Below are positions 25,786 through 33,106 of a DNA stretch of 64,000 nt, one piece after another. Source of the stretch: Flavobacterium psychraerolatum. GTDB lineage: Bacteria; Bacteroidota; Bacteroidia; Flavobacteriales; Flavobacteriaceae. Positions within the stretch are counted from its first letter, which is position 1. Each line of letters begins with the position of its first letter. The DNA lies in contig NZ_JAOQMX010000021.1 of NCBI RefSeq assembly GCF_025960985.1, forward strand, positions 1-64,000, given 5' to 3'. Under the pieces are notes generated by a model. That model made no database searches, was not told the origin of the DNA, and saw only the letters and a program-made list of their open reading frames with translations. The translations under genes and the position numbers were made by a program.

Positions 25786-25936
25786 CTAGCCCAGATTGCA
25801 ACGGAATTCCTTATGCAATAGACTTGTGTTTTTTCTTGGCGATAAAGAGCGACTGAAAGAAGCTCCTTTATGGTCGTAGAAAAAAACAAGGCTATAAATA
25901 AGAATGAAGTGTAAAGCGGGAAATAGCTCCTACTAG
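25786..25936. repeat. long-hairpin intergenic element of Flavobacterium type
   Basis: Starting at CTAG (25786) and ending at CTAG (25936), the two halves are imperfect reverse complements over about 150 nt. Examples are CTTGTGTTTTTTC with GAAAAAAACAAG and GCGATAAAGAGC with GCTCCTTTATGGTC. Its ends (CTAGCCCAGATTGCAACGG and AGCGGGAAATAGCTCC) recall an interspersed intergenic element common in Flavobacterium genomes; that is recollection, not a search. No ORF is present. Confidence 0.5.
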
Positions 25937-25993
25937 CTAAAAATACTCTTGAACATAACTTTAATATCGACTTTTGATTTTTGAAATTGATTT

Positions 25994-26024
25994 TTGATTC
26001 TTGCCTTTCGATTCCTTACTTTTA
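25994..26024 (+). promoter_or_regulatory. probable rmuC promoter
   Basis: TTG (25994-25996), a 20-nt spacer and TACTTTTA (26017-26024, one mismatch to TAnnTTTG) precede the ATG at 26049 by 25 nt. Confidence 0.45.
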
Positions 26025-26048
26025 CTTTCTATAAAACACCGTCCTCAC

Positions 26049-27428
26049 ATGCCTACAACTTTTTCATTATTATTGACTTTTGTTATTGCTCTTGCACTTG
26101 GTTTTATCATTGGTAAACTTCTTTCTGGGTCTAGTACTAATGCCGAAAAAAGCAGTTTTAACCAGCAACTTATTGGTTTACAATCGCAACTTGAGCTCGT
26201 AAAAGAGCAACGTATGAGTGACCAGGCTAACTTTGAACAACAACGCAAAGACAATCAAAATGAAAAAGAACAATTGCGCAACGACAAGGAAACTCTTGTG
26301 ATTCAGTTATCAAAAAAGGAAGCTGATTTTGATAATCTATGGGAACGCAACAAGGAACAAAAACAGGAAGTAGAACAATTACAGGAGAAGTTTACCAAGG
26401 AATTTGAAAATCTAGCCAACAAAATCCTAGAAGAGAAATCAACAAAATTCACGGAACAAAATAACGAAAACATGAAAAACATCTTGTCTCCATTGCAAGA
26501 TAAGATTCAGCTATTTGAAAAGAAAGTAGAAGATACTCATAAAGAAAGTATAGATTACCATGCTGCTTTGCGCCAACAAATTTTGGGATTGCGTGAAATG
26601 AATCTACAAATGAGTAAGGAAACTTTGAATTTGACCAAGGCATTGAAAGGAGACAGTAAAATACAAGGTAACTGGGGCGAATTGGTACTGGAACGTGTTT
26701 TGGAAAAATCAGGTTTGGAGAAAGGGCGTGAATATGAAGTTCAACAAAGTTTTACTGCTGAGGGAGGTAACCGTGTATTCCCTGATGTGGTTATTAATCT
26801 TCCTGATGGTAAGAAAATGATTGTAGATTCTAAAGTTTCTTTAACCAGTTACGAAAGGTACATCAATGAGGAAGATGACGAACTAAAAGTTAGTTATTTA
26901 AAAGAACATGTTAACTCCATCAATCGTCATGTAGCACAATTGGGGAACAAAAACTATCAGGATTTGTACCAAATAGAAAGTCCAGATTTTGTGCTTCTTT
27001 TCATCCCGATCGAGCCTGCATTTGCAATGGCTTTGAATGAGGATACAACACTTTATAACAAAGCCTTTGAGAAAAACATCGTGATTGTAACACCTGCTAC
27101 CTTGCTGGCTACCTTACGTACAATTGACAGTATGTGGACGAACCAAAAACAACAAGAAAATGCTTTTGAGATTGCGCGCCAAGCTGGTGCACTCTACGAT
27201 AAATTTGAAGGATTCGTCACTGACTTAATCCGTATTGGTAAAAAGCTAGAAGAAACAAAAACCGAATACAATGGTGCTATGAATAAACTTGTTGAAGGAA
27301 AAGGAAACTTAATCACCAGTGTTGAAAAACTCAAAAAAATGGGTGCCAAGGCTAAGAAATCATTACCCGATAGTGTACTGGCTAGAGCAGATCAAAATAA
27401 CAATATCCTCATTGATAAACAAAACTAA
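26049..27428 (+). CDS. rmuC: RmuC-like DNA recombination protein
   Basis: A 459-aa protein with an N-terminal transmembrane helix (about 5-25), a long coiled coil rich in Gln, Glu and Lys (about 30-210), and the RmuC domain (about 215-420). The domain contains KGDSKIQGNWGELVLERVLE, NRVFPDVVINLPDGKKMIVD (PD-(D/E)xK-like nuclease core) and PATLLATLRTIDSMW. RmuC limits inversions and rearrangements at short inverted repeats in E. coli. ATG 26049 is preferred because an upstream in-frame start at 26001 overlaps the promoter. The neighbouring CRISPR array and palindromic elements are the sort of DNA it may act on, but that is speculation. Confidence 0.9.
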   Translation: MPTTFSLLLTFVIALALGFIIGKLLSGSSTNAEKSSFNQQLIGLQSQLELVKEQRMSDQANFEQQRKDNQNEKEQLRNDKETLVIQLSKKEADFDNLWERNKEQKQEVEQLQEKFTKEFENLANKILEEKSTKFTEQNNENMKNILSPLQDKIQLFEKKVEDTHKESIDYHAALRQQILGLREMNLQMSKETLNLTKALKGDSKIQGNWGELVLERVLEKSGLEKGREYEVQQSFTAEGGNRVFPDVVINLPDGKKMIVDSKVSLTSYERYINEEDDELKVSYLKEHVNSINRHVAQLGNKNYQDLYQIESPDFVLLFIPIEPAFAMALNEDTTLYNKAFEKNIVIVTPATLLATLRTIDSMWTNQKQQENAFEIARQAGALYDKFEGFVTDLIRIGKKLEETKTEYNGAMNKLVEGKGNLITSVEKLKKMGAKAKKSLPDSVLARADQNNNILIDKQN

Positions 27429-27521
27429 GAAAAGCCCTCACTTATAGATATTAAGGTAGTTTCTTCTTTTAATTTGTTAAAAAAAAATGTAACTTTAAGG
27501 GAGCCCCTTAATACTTACACG

Positions 27522-28118
27522 ATGAAAACAACAATACTCCTAATCATCTTATTTTATACCACTACTCTTTTTTCTCAAAAAATACTTACGGTCAAAGATG
27601 CCGAGGTTCAATTTGAAGCTTCGGTTCCTGTTTTTGAACCTGTAGCGGCAAAAAACACAGCTGTTCAAGTGGCATTAAATACCAAAAGAGGCTACATTAG
27701 TTTTGTAATTCCTATGAACCAATTTATATTTGAAAGAAGTTTGATGCAAGAACATTTCAACGCTTATTACCTAGAAACCGACCGCTATCCACGTGCTACC
27801 TTTAAAGGGATAATAGAAAAATTTAACCTTGAGGATATCAATAATACACCAAAAAAATTGTTGATTAAAGGAAAAATAAAAATTCATGGTGAATCCAAAG
27901 CAATTACAACTATTGTGAGATTACAAACCACTAATGAAGGCTTTATGATGTCATCTGATTTTGTACTGAACACTGATGACTTTAACATCGAAATTCCATT
28001 TCTTATTCGTAATAAAATATCAAAAACAGTAATCGTTAAAGTTTATTCTGTTTTCCCTACAGAAGCCATCAATATTGGCAGTATAACTATTAATACAAAA
28101 TCTAAAATTCGAGATTAG
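27522..28118 (+). CDS. YceI-like exported protein
   Basis: A 198-aa exported protein. The signal peptide is MKTTILLIILFYTTTLFSQK when started at ATG 27522; the longer in-frame start at 27474 would bury it. The mature part resembles the YceI lipocalin-like domain: DAEVQFEASVPVFEPVAAKN, ALNTKRGYISFVIPMNQF, and HFNAYYLETDRYPRATFKG. YceI proteins bind isoprenoid-type lipids in the periplasm. It stands 94 nt after rmuC. The ligand is unknown. Confidence 0.75.
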   Translation: MKTTILLIILFYTTTLFSQKILTVKDAEVQFEASVPVFEPVAAKNTAVQVALNTKRGYISFVIPMNQFIFERSLMQEHFNAYYLETDRYPRATFKGIIEKFNLEDINNTPKKLLIKGKIKIHGESKAITTIVRLQTTNEGFMMSSDFVLNTDDFNIEIPFLIRNKISKTVIVKVYSVFPTEAINIGSITINTKSKIRD

Positions 28119-28216
28119 AAATTGACAAAAATTACGCTCTTCGTTTTCTAGAAATATGCAAATGAGTATACCTCACAATTATAAGGTATAGGTTCATACT
28201 ACTACACACAAAAAAA

Positions 28217-29080
28217 TTATTTATTTACTACATACTTATCAATCATATATTGCGTAATGGCTTTCAATGGTCTATCATTATCTGGATTAAATCCTGGATT
28301 ATTAAAAAACTCCACTTTTTTTCCGTTTTTGCAATACCATACAATAGCTTTATGATCCTTAAAAAAGGTTGTAGTATCACAAACCGTTATTTTTCTAAAT
28401 TTAAGCATATTTTTATTCAAGGGAACTTTTGTTTCTATAGTAACGATTCCAAAACTTGCATCCTCTTTACATTCTACTATTTCATAATGATCCCCTTTCC
28501 ACTGCATGCACTGCTCTTGCGATAAAAAAAAGAAAACTACTCCACAGATTAGACTGCTAAGAAGCACAGTACTCCCTATTAATTTATAGAAAGTACTTGT
28601 ACCTCTATTCTCAATACTTTTAATCTCATTTAAGGTAGTGCTAACTTTATTATCCAAAACTTCCTTTTTATCCTTCAAAAAAACCATATCTTCTTCACTA
28701 TGGTCTTCCTTCAATTCCTTTTCTTTTTTCATGAATCTCAAAAAAGGCCTTGCTTGATAATCAACCAAAATTGCAGCTATATTCAATGCTTCAATGTCTG
28801 TTAATTCCGTTTCTCCCTTAAAGAATGTTTCAATAGGTCTAAATTTATCTGTTAAGTCCTTTAACTTATTAAAAGCTGTTGGATTAAATTCAAAACCACA
28901 GAAAGAAGCAAAACTCATCAAGTCATCTTTATTTGAAACATCCTTAAAAATTTCAAAACACAAATTTCTGAGTTTAGCTCTAGAAGGATTTAATAACAAA
29001 CTAGAGTTTTCCTCTTGTATTGCTAGTTTATATTGAGCTTTAATTGCTTTTTTATAATCGTCTAAAGTATTTTTTTTCAT
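28217..29080 (-). CDS. single-pass membrane protein of unknown function
   Basis: A 287-aa protein. The N-terminal half is cytoplasmic-looking and helical (LNPSRAKLRNLCFEIFKDVS, EIKSIE); one transmembrane helix lies at about residues 168-188 (LIGSTVLLSSLICGVVFFFL). The C-terminal part of about 95 residues contains four Cys (CMQW, CKED, CDTT, CKNG) and would be periplasmic. I do not recognise the family. It is a monocistronic minus-strand gene, convergent with the YceI gene and divergent from the small peptide gene. Confidence 0.65.
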   Translation of the reverse strand: MKKNTLDDYKKAIKAQYKLAIQEENSSLLLNPSRAKLRNLCFEIFKDVSNKDDLMSFASFCGFEFNPTAFNKLKDLTDKFRPIETFFKGETELTDIEALNIAAILVDYQARPFLRFMKKEKELKEDHSEEDMVFLKDKKEVLDNKVSTTLNEIKSIENRGTSTFYKLIGSTVLLSSLICGVVFFFLSQEQCMQWKGDHYEIVECKEDASFGIVTIETKVPLNKNMLKFRKITVCDTTTFFKDHKAIVWYCKNGKKVEFFNNPGFNPDNDRPLKAITQYMIDKYVVNK

Positions 29081-29399
29081 AAGCTATTCGGACTTTCTGG
29101 GAATCCCATGGAATTATAGGAATCTTAGGAATTCCCTACTATTATCGCTTCACAACTTATCTTTCTTTGCCCTAGAATTTGTTACTGTTCTATTTCGCGA
29201 TAGGAACAAATGTACAAAACAACTTCCAAAAAAGTGTTGCTATACAGAGTGGAATTTTATTCCGGGAAGTATACAAAACTATTCTGCAACAGCACACTTT
29301 ACTTCCCAAAACCTAATAACACAAAACGTCAGGCCTCTTTAATTATTCGATTTAATACATCGAACAGGCTAACCTATGTCCAATTTAAAAACAAAAAAA
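29081..29399. other. divergent intergenic region with phased GGAAT repeats
   Basis: The 319-nt gap holds four GGAAT copies at 29100, 29110, 29119 and 29128, spaced 9-10 nt, ending in AATTCCC so that the block is partly palindromic. It lies 20 nt upstream of the membrane protein start and could be a regulator site for it. An overlapping plus-strand ORF (29210-29530) has no coding character. Confidence 0.45.
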
Positions 29400-29609
29400 A
29401 TGAAACAATTTCTTTTAATCTCGATACTAACTGTATCAGCATTTGCTACTGCATCAAATTTTGCAGCACATTCAACAATAGTACAAAAATCAATCTCAAT
29501 CCCAAACTACATCACAAGCAATGTCAGTAAAGAAAGTAGTACAAACATTATTTCAATATCTAATGAAGGCCCTGGAGATGATTGCATTACTATTTACCCT
29601 CCAAAATAA
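29400..29609 (+). CDS. small exported peptide upstream of a two-component system
   Basis: A 69-aa protein from ATG 29400 (an in-frame start at 29376 would add eight polar residues before the signal). Residues 1-20 form a Sec signal peptide (MKQFLLISILTVSAFATASN). The mature peptide is Ser/Ile-rich and ends GPGDDCITIYPPK with a single Cys. I do not recognise a family. It lies 58 nt upstream of a TPR sensor kinase and its response regulator on the same strand, so it may be a signal peptide sensed by, or a target of, that system (inference). Confidence 0.55.
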   Translation: MKQFLLISILTVSAFATASNFAAHSTIVQKSISIPNYITSNVSKESSTNIISISNEGPGDDCITIYPPK

Positions 29610-29667
29610 TGTAACCCATAGAGTAATAATCTAAAATTATTGTTATTTTCGGGGAAAGTTATAGCAA

Positions 29668-31383
29668 ATGTCTCGTTCCCCGATTATTTTCATTTACCTT
29701 ATATTATGTTTCTGTTTGGGTTGCCAAAAAGAGCCTCAAAAAAGTACCTCGATTGATCCTACTTCAGAAAAACACCAATTTGCAAAAAGATTATCAATTT
29801 CTGCAGACCGGTCTAACTCCTTATCAAAATATAATAGTGCTTTTTTAAAGTACAACCAAGCATCTCGTTTATTTAAAGAAGAAAAAGATAGCACATATAC
29901 AAGCTACACTTTAATCCAAATAGCAAAAATCCAACAAATTTTTGGTGACTATAGCAGTTCTGAGGAAACCCTTACCGAAGCACTAGACTATACAAAAAAT
30001 AAGCCCGAGTATCTTTTGGCAATTCATAACTTACTAGGTATTACATCCAAGCACCTAAAAAACTATGGAGATGCAATCATATTTTACAACAAAATTCTAA
30101 CAACTGTTCAGGATCCTTTATTACAAGTTACACCAATCAATAATATCGCCTCTGTTTACATTGAACAAAAAAAATATCCCGAAGCCATAGCATTACTAGA
30201 ACCTATCTTGAAAACCAATGTGCTAGACAGTATCCCCAAAAGAAAAGCTATATTGATGGATAATCTAGGATTTGCGTACGTCAAAAATGGATCTACACAA
30301 AAAGGGTTAGATCTTATGGAAAACGCATTAAGCATTCGTATTAAAGCTGATGATTCCTATGGTAGTATCGCAAGTTATTTGCATTTGGCAGAATATTATC
30401 AATATATAAACGTACAAACATCAATTGTAAATGCTCAACTGGCTTATCAAAAAGCAACTGAAACTAATAGTATTGATGAGCAGTTAGAAGCACTTTCCTT
30501 TTTAATGACTCAAAATTCAAAAATGGGGTTCAATGAATATGCTCAAACGTTCATCAAAAAGAATGATAGCATAAAAAAAGTGCGAAACAATGCCAAAAAT
30601 CAATTTGCCAAAATCAAATACGATGCCTCCAAATCCATATTAGAGAATATTAAATACAAAGAAGAAAGAAGCGAAATTGCATTACAACTTCAAACTAAAA
30701 AAAACCAATCTTATTTATTTGGATTTGGTTTTATATTATTACTCATTGCTATAGCTTTCTTGATACATTACTTCAAAAACAAAAACAAACAAGAGCGATT
30801 ACAAGCTAGTTATTCTACCGAAACTAGAATTTCCAAAAAGCTTCATGATGAACTTGCGAACGATGTTTTCTACGCCATGACTTTTGCAGATTCTCAGGAT
30901 TTACAAAACCCAATCAAGAAAGAAGTCTTAATGGAGAATTTGGACCAAATTTACAAACGGACTCGTAACATCTCTAGAGAAAATAGTCCAATAGATACTG
31001 GTGAAAAATTTGCCTTTAATCTAAAACAAATGCTTAATAGTTACAAAACTAATTTGATCGAAGTCATTATAAAAACTCAAAATCCCATTAACTGGTCTGC
31101 CATAGACCCCTATAAGAAAATTGCAATTCAAAGAGTTTTACAAGAATTGATGATAAATATGAAAAAATATAGCCAAGCTACTTTTGTTGTTATTGGCTTC
31201 GATTCTCAAGAAAATAGGCTGCTCATCGAGTATTCGGACAACGGAATTGGCTTCACTGAAAAATTAATTTTAAAAAATGGTCTCCAAAATGCGGAAAACC
31301 GTATTCATGCTATTAATGGACTTCTTACTTTTGACACTCAAACCCAAAAAGGATTTAAAGCAACAATTAACGTTCCTAAATAA
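29668..31383 (+). CDS. TPR-containing sensor histidine kinase
   Basis: A 571-aa kinase. A lipoprotein-like N-terminal signal (LCFCLGC) is followed by about six TPR-like helical repeats (about 40-315) that face the periplasm, a coiled linker, one transmembrane helix (about 350-368), and a kinase core. The phosphoacceptor His lies in KKLHDELANDVFYAMTF, a HisKA_3-type dimerisation segment. The HATPase has ELMINMKKYSQAT, YSDNGIGF and GFKATINVP. Such kinases pair with NarL/FixJ-type regulators; the next gene, 8 nt downstream, encodes one. The ligand is unknown; TPRs suggest a peptide or protein signal. Confidence 0.85.
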   Translation: MSRSPIIFIYLILCFCLGCQKEPQKSTSIDPTSEKHQFAKRLSISADRSNSLSKYNSAFLKYNQASRLFKEEKDSTYTSYTLIQIAKIQQIFGDYSSSEETLTEALDYTKNKPEYLLAIHNLLGITSKHLKNYGDAIIFYNKILTTVQDPLLQVTPINNIASVYIEQKKYPEAIALLEPILKTNVLDSIPKRKAILMDNLGFAYVKNGSTQKGLDLMENALSIRIKADDSYGSIASYLHLAEYYQYINVQTSIVNAQLAYQKATETNSIDEQLEALSFLMTQNSKMGFNEYAQTFIKKNDSIKKVRNNAKNQFAKIKYDASKSILENIKYKEERSEIALQLQTKKNQSYLFGFGFILLLIAIAFLIHYFKNKNKQERLQASYSTETRISKKLHDELANDVFYAMTFADSQDLQNPIKKEVLMENLDQIYKRTRNISRENSPIDTGEKFAFNLKQMLNSYKTNLIEVIIKTQNPINWSAIDPYKKIAIQRVLQELMINMKKYSQATFVVIGFDSQENRLLIEYSDNGIGFTEKLILKNGLQNAENRIHAINGLLTFDTQTQKGFKATINVPK

Positions 31384-31391
31384 TACCCTAT

Positions 31392-32060
31392 ATGTTTACA
31401 AAAGTTTTAATTGCAGATGATATTGATTTCAATGATGTAGGTGCAGCCCAAATTCTAAAAGAATTGGACGTCCCAGAGGTGCAATATGCAAAATATTGTG
31501 ATGAAGCCTTACTAAAAATTAAAAAAGCACACCAGGATAATAACCCATATGAATTACTTATCTCCGATTTGTCCTTCAAAGCAGATCATCAAACCAACAA
31601 ACTCAACTCTGGAGAAGAATTAATACAAGCTGTAAAAGAGCTTTTTCCAGAGATTAAAATCATAGCCTTTTCAATCGAAGATCGACCTCACAAAATAAGA
31701 GCCCTCTTTGAAGATCTCCAAATTGATGGTTTTGTACTCAAAGGGCGAAATACTATATATGATTTAAAAATAGCGATTCAAAAAGCGTATAGCTGCCAAC
31801 CTGGGAATATTTCTCCTGAATTACTCTATATCATGCAAGATAAAGCAACAAGCGAAATCAATCAATATGATATTATTTTACTCAAAAAACTCTCTATAGG
31901 CATTAGTCAAGAAGGTATGGAAGCAGTATTGAAACAAGAAGGTATTACTCCCAACAGCAAGAGTTCGATCGAAAAACACATCAATAAACTAAAAATATAC
32001 TTTAAAGCCAACAATGCAACACATCTTGTTGCAATTGCCAAAGATCTCGGAGTCATCTAG
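31392..32060 (+). CDS. response regulator (NarL/LuxR-like)
   Basis: A 222-aa response regulator. The receiver has the acidic pair in VLIADDIDFN, the phosphorylated Asp in ELLISDLSFKAD and the Lys in GFVLKG. The C-terminal about 70 residues form a helix-turn-helix-like domain (LKKLSIGISQEGMEAVLKQE, SIEKHINKLKIYFKANN) that resembles LuxR-type domains but lacks a clear classic signature. It is the partner of the upstream TPR kinase. It is the nearest regulator to the TTACGGTTTCCCGTAA promoter elements and is one candidate to bind them. A terminator follows. Confidence 0.82.
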   Translation: MFTKVLIADDIDFNDVGAAQILKELDVPEVQYAKYCDEALLKIKKAHQDNNPYELLISDLSFKADHQTNKLNSGEELIQAVKELFPEIKIIAFSIEDRPHKIRALFEDLQIDGFVLKGRNTIYDLKIAIQKAYSCQPGNISPELLYIMQDKATSEINQYDIILLKKLSIGISQEGMEAVLKQEGITPNSKSSIEKHINKLKIYFKANNATHLVAIAKDLGVI

Positions 32061-32083
32061 ATTTTAAATTATAATTGCCATAC

Positions 32084-32109
32084 AAAAGCTTCCTTCGGGG
32101 AGCTTTTTT
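32084..32109 (+). terminator. intrinsic terminator after the response regulator
   Basis: AAAAGCTTCC and GGGAGCTTTT pair (7 bp plus a G-U and two G-C pairs) around a TTCG tetraloop, followed by further T. Confidence 0.85.
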
Positions 32110-32367
32110 CGTTTTATACTATTTTGTTTTTGTAATTATCATTATAACATAAGGAAACGTTTTTAACCGTCCTAAGTTTGTCCTTCAACGAATAGAATCC
32201 TTAAAAAAAACATTTTATAATAAAAACGTAAAACTCCACCTAGCAGTTTTTACTTTGATTTTATGTTCTTTTTCTAGTATTGATAAGGCTCGAAAGGGGA
32301 AAATTAATGTCGAAATTTCTGCTACCTCGGTTAAATATTCTGCTGATTTATAAAATAAATTGTCCGA
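32110..32367. other. intergenic region without a recognised gene
   Basis: About 260 nt between the terminator and the palindromic promoter. A short open stretch (near 32220-32352) translates to a basic, Ser-rich peptide but lacks a signal peptide, ribosome-binding site or recognisable domain, so I do not call a gene. Confidence 0.4.
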
Positions 32368-32412
32368 TTACGGTTTCCCGTAAGGGAATGAATATTTATG
32401 GGGGTAGGTTTG
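32368..32412 (+). promoter_or_regulatory. palindromic operator plus -7 box upstream of the small lipoprotein
   Basis: TTACGGTTTCCCGTAA (32368-32383) is identical to the element before cas9. After the next G, exactly 20 nt lead to TAGGTTTG (32405-32412), a perfect TAnnTTTG box. No -33 TTG is present. The lipoprotein gene starts about 77 nt after the expected transcription start. Confidence 0.7.
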
Positions 32413-32495
32413 GAGAATAATTGAACCATAACAAAAAAATTGGGGAGGTATCCGAAAATCCAAAAGAGTAGGAAAAAAAATAATATATATTTCGC

Positions 32496-32861
32496 ATGAA
32501 GAAAATTTTATGTTTACTGTCAATGAGTTTAGTTTTAACAATTACAAGTTGTGGAGGAAGTGCATCAGTAATGAGTAATTCAAATAGTAATCAAACTAAT
32601 GTAGAACTATCTAAGAAAAACTTCAATGTTATTGGAACGGCTTCTGGTGTATCTACTAATACTTACATCTTTGGAATTGGAGGTTCATCAAACAGAGCAT
32701 TATTGGAGAAAGCTAAAAGTGAAATGATAAAAAATGCAAATTTAACTGGACCAAAAGCAATTGTAAATGTTACTTATGATAAACACTTCAATGGATTTTT
32801 TCCTTTTTATTCTCAAGTTACTGTAACTGCATCAGCAAATATTGTTGAGTTTACAGAATAA
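32496..32861 (+). CDS. small lipoprotein, possibly DUF6567
   Basis: A 121-aa lipoprotein (signal ending TITSC, then GGSASV). The mature domain has NVIGTASGVSTNTYIFGIGG, a helical segment ALLEKAKSEMIKNA, then GPKAIVNVTYD. This arrangement resembles small surface lipoproteins I associate with DUF6567; the name is tentative. It sits alone between two terminators and has its own palindromic-operator promoter, the same class as cas9 and the downstream operon, so it is probably co-regulated with them. Confidence 0.6.
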   Translation: MKKILCLLSMSLVLTITSCGGSASVMSNSNSNQTNVELSKKNFNVIGTASGVSTNTYIFGIGGSSNRALLEKAKSEMIKNANLTGPKAIVNVTYDKHFNGFFPFYSQVTVTASANIVEFTE

Positions 32862-32869
32862 TTTTAAAA

Positions 32870-32906
32870 TTCTGTGTAGACGTCAAAATCTACACAGATT
32901 TTTTTT
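32870..32906 (+). terminator. intrinsic terminator after the small lipoprotein
   Basis: TCTGTGTAGA (32871-32880) pairs perfectly with TCTACACAGA (32889-32898), followed by eight T. Confidence 0.9.
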
Positions 32907-32981
32907 TATAAAATTGAAAAGTTAAATATTATTTTCTGTTTTAATTACATAGAATTAGTTTAAATCAATCTAACTTATTTC

Positions 32982-33014
32982 AAAAAAAGCTTCCGAAAGG
33001 AGGCTTTTTTTCTT
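32982..33014. terminator. second intrinsic terminator before the HsdR-N operon
   Basis: AAAAAAAGC and GCTTTTTTT arms with a CTTCC/GGAGG-type extension around a GAAA loop. It insulates the next operon. It resembles the terminator at 32084 in sequence. Confidence 0.8.
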
Positions 33015-33037
33015 TTTATAAAATTTATTTTGCCCGA

Positions 33038-33082
33038 TTGTGGTTTCCCGTAAAGTAATGAAGTTTTATGGGTGTAGGTTTG
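33038..33082 (+). promoter_or_regulatory. palindromic operator plus -7 box of the HsdR-N operon
   Basis: TTGTGGTTTCCCGTAA (33038-33053, two changes from the other copies) is followed, after one A and exactly 20 nt, by TAGGTTTG (33075-33082). The 34 nt following the motif match the 32384-32417 copy at 29 positions. The predicted start near 33089 excludes translation from the ATG at 33068. Confidence 0.7.
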
Positions 33083-33106
33083 GAGAAACTTTTAAATCAA
33101 GTAATT

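Noticed and set aside
28167-28190. Inverted repeat TATACCT with AGGTATA as terminator between convergent genes
   Set aside because: Only 7 bp with a 10-nt loop and no T tract on either strand.
29210-29530. A 106-aa plus-strand ORF overlapping the small exported peptide
   Set aside because: It is Lys/Asn/Thr-rich without signal or domain; the signal-peptide ORF in another frame is better supported.
32220-32352. A small plus-strand ORF in the 32.2 kb intergenic region
   Set aside because: No ribosome-binding site, no signal peptide and no conserved look; it ends just before the palindromic promoter.
33068-33106. The earlier ATG as start of the HsdR-N gene
   Set aside because: It lies upstream of or within the -7 box TAGGTTTG, so it is not expected to be in the mRNA.
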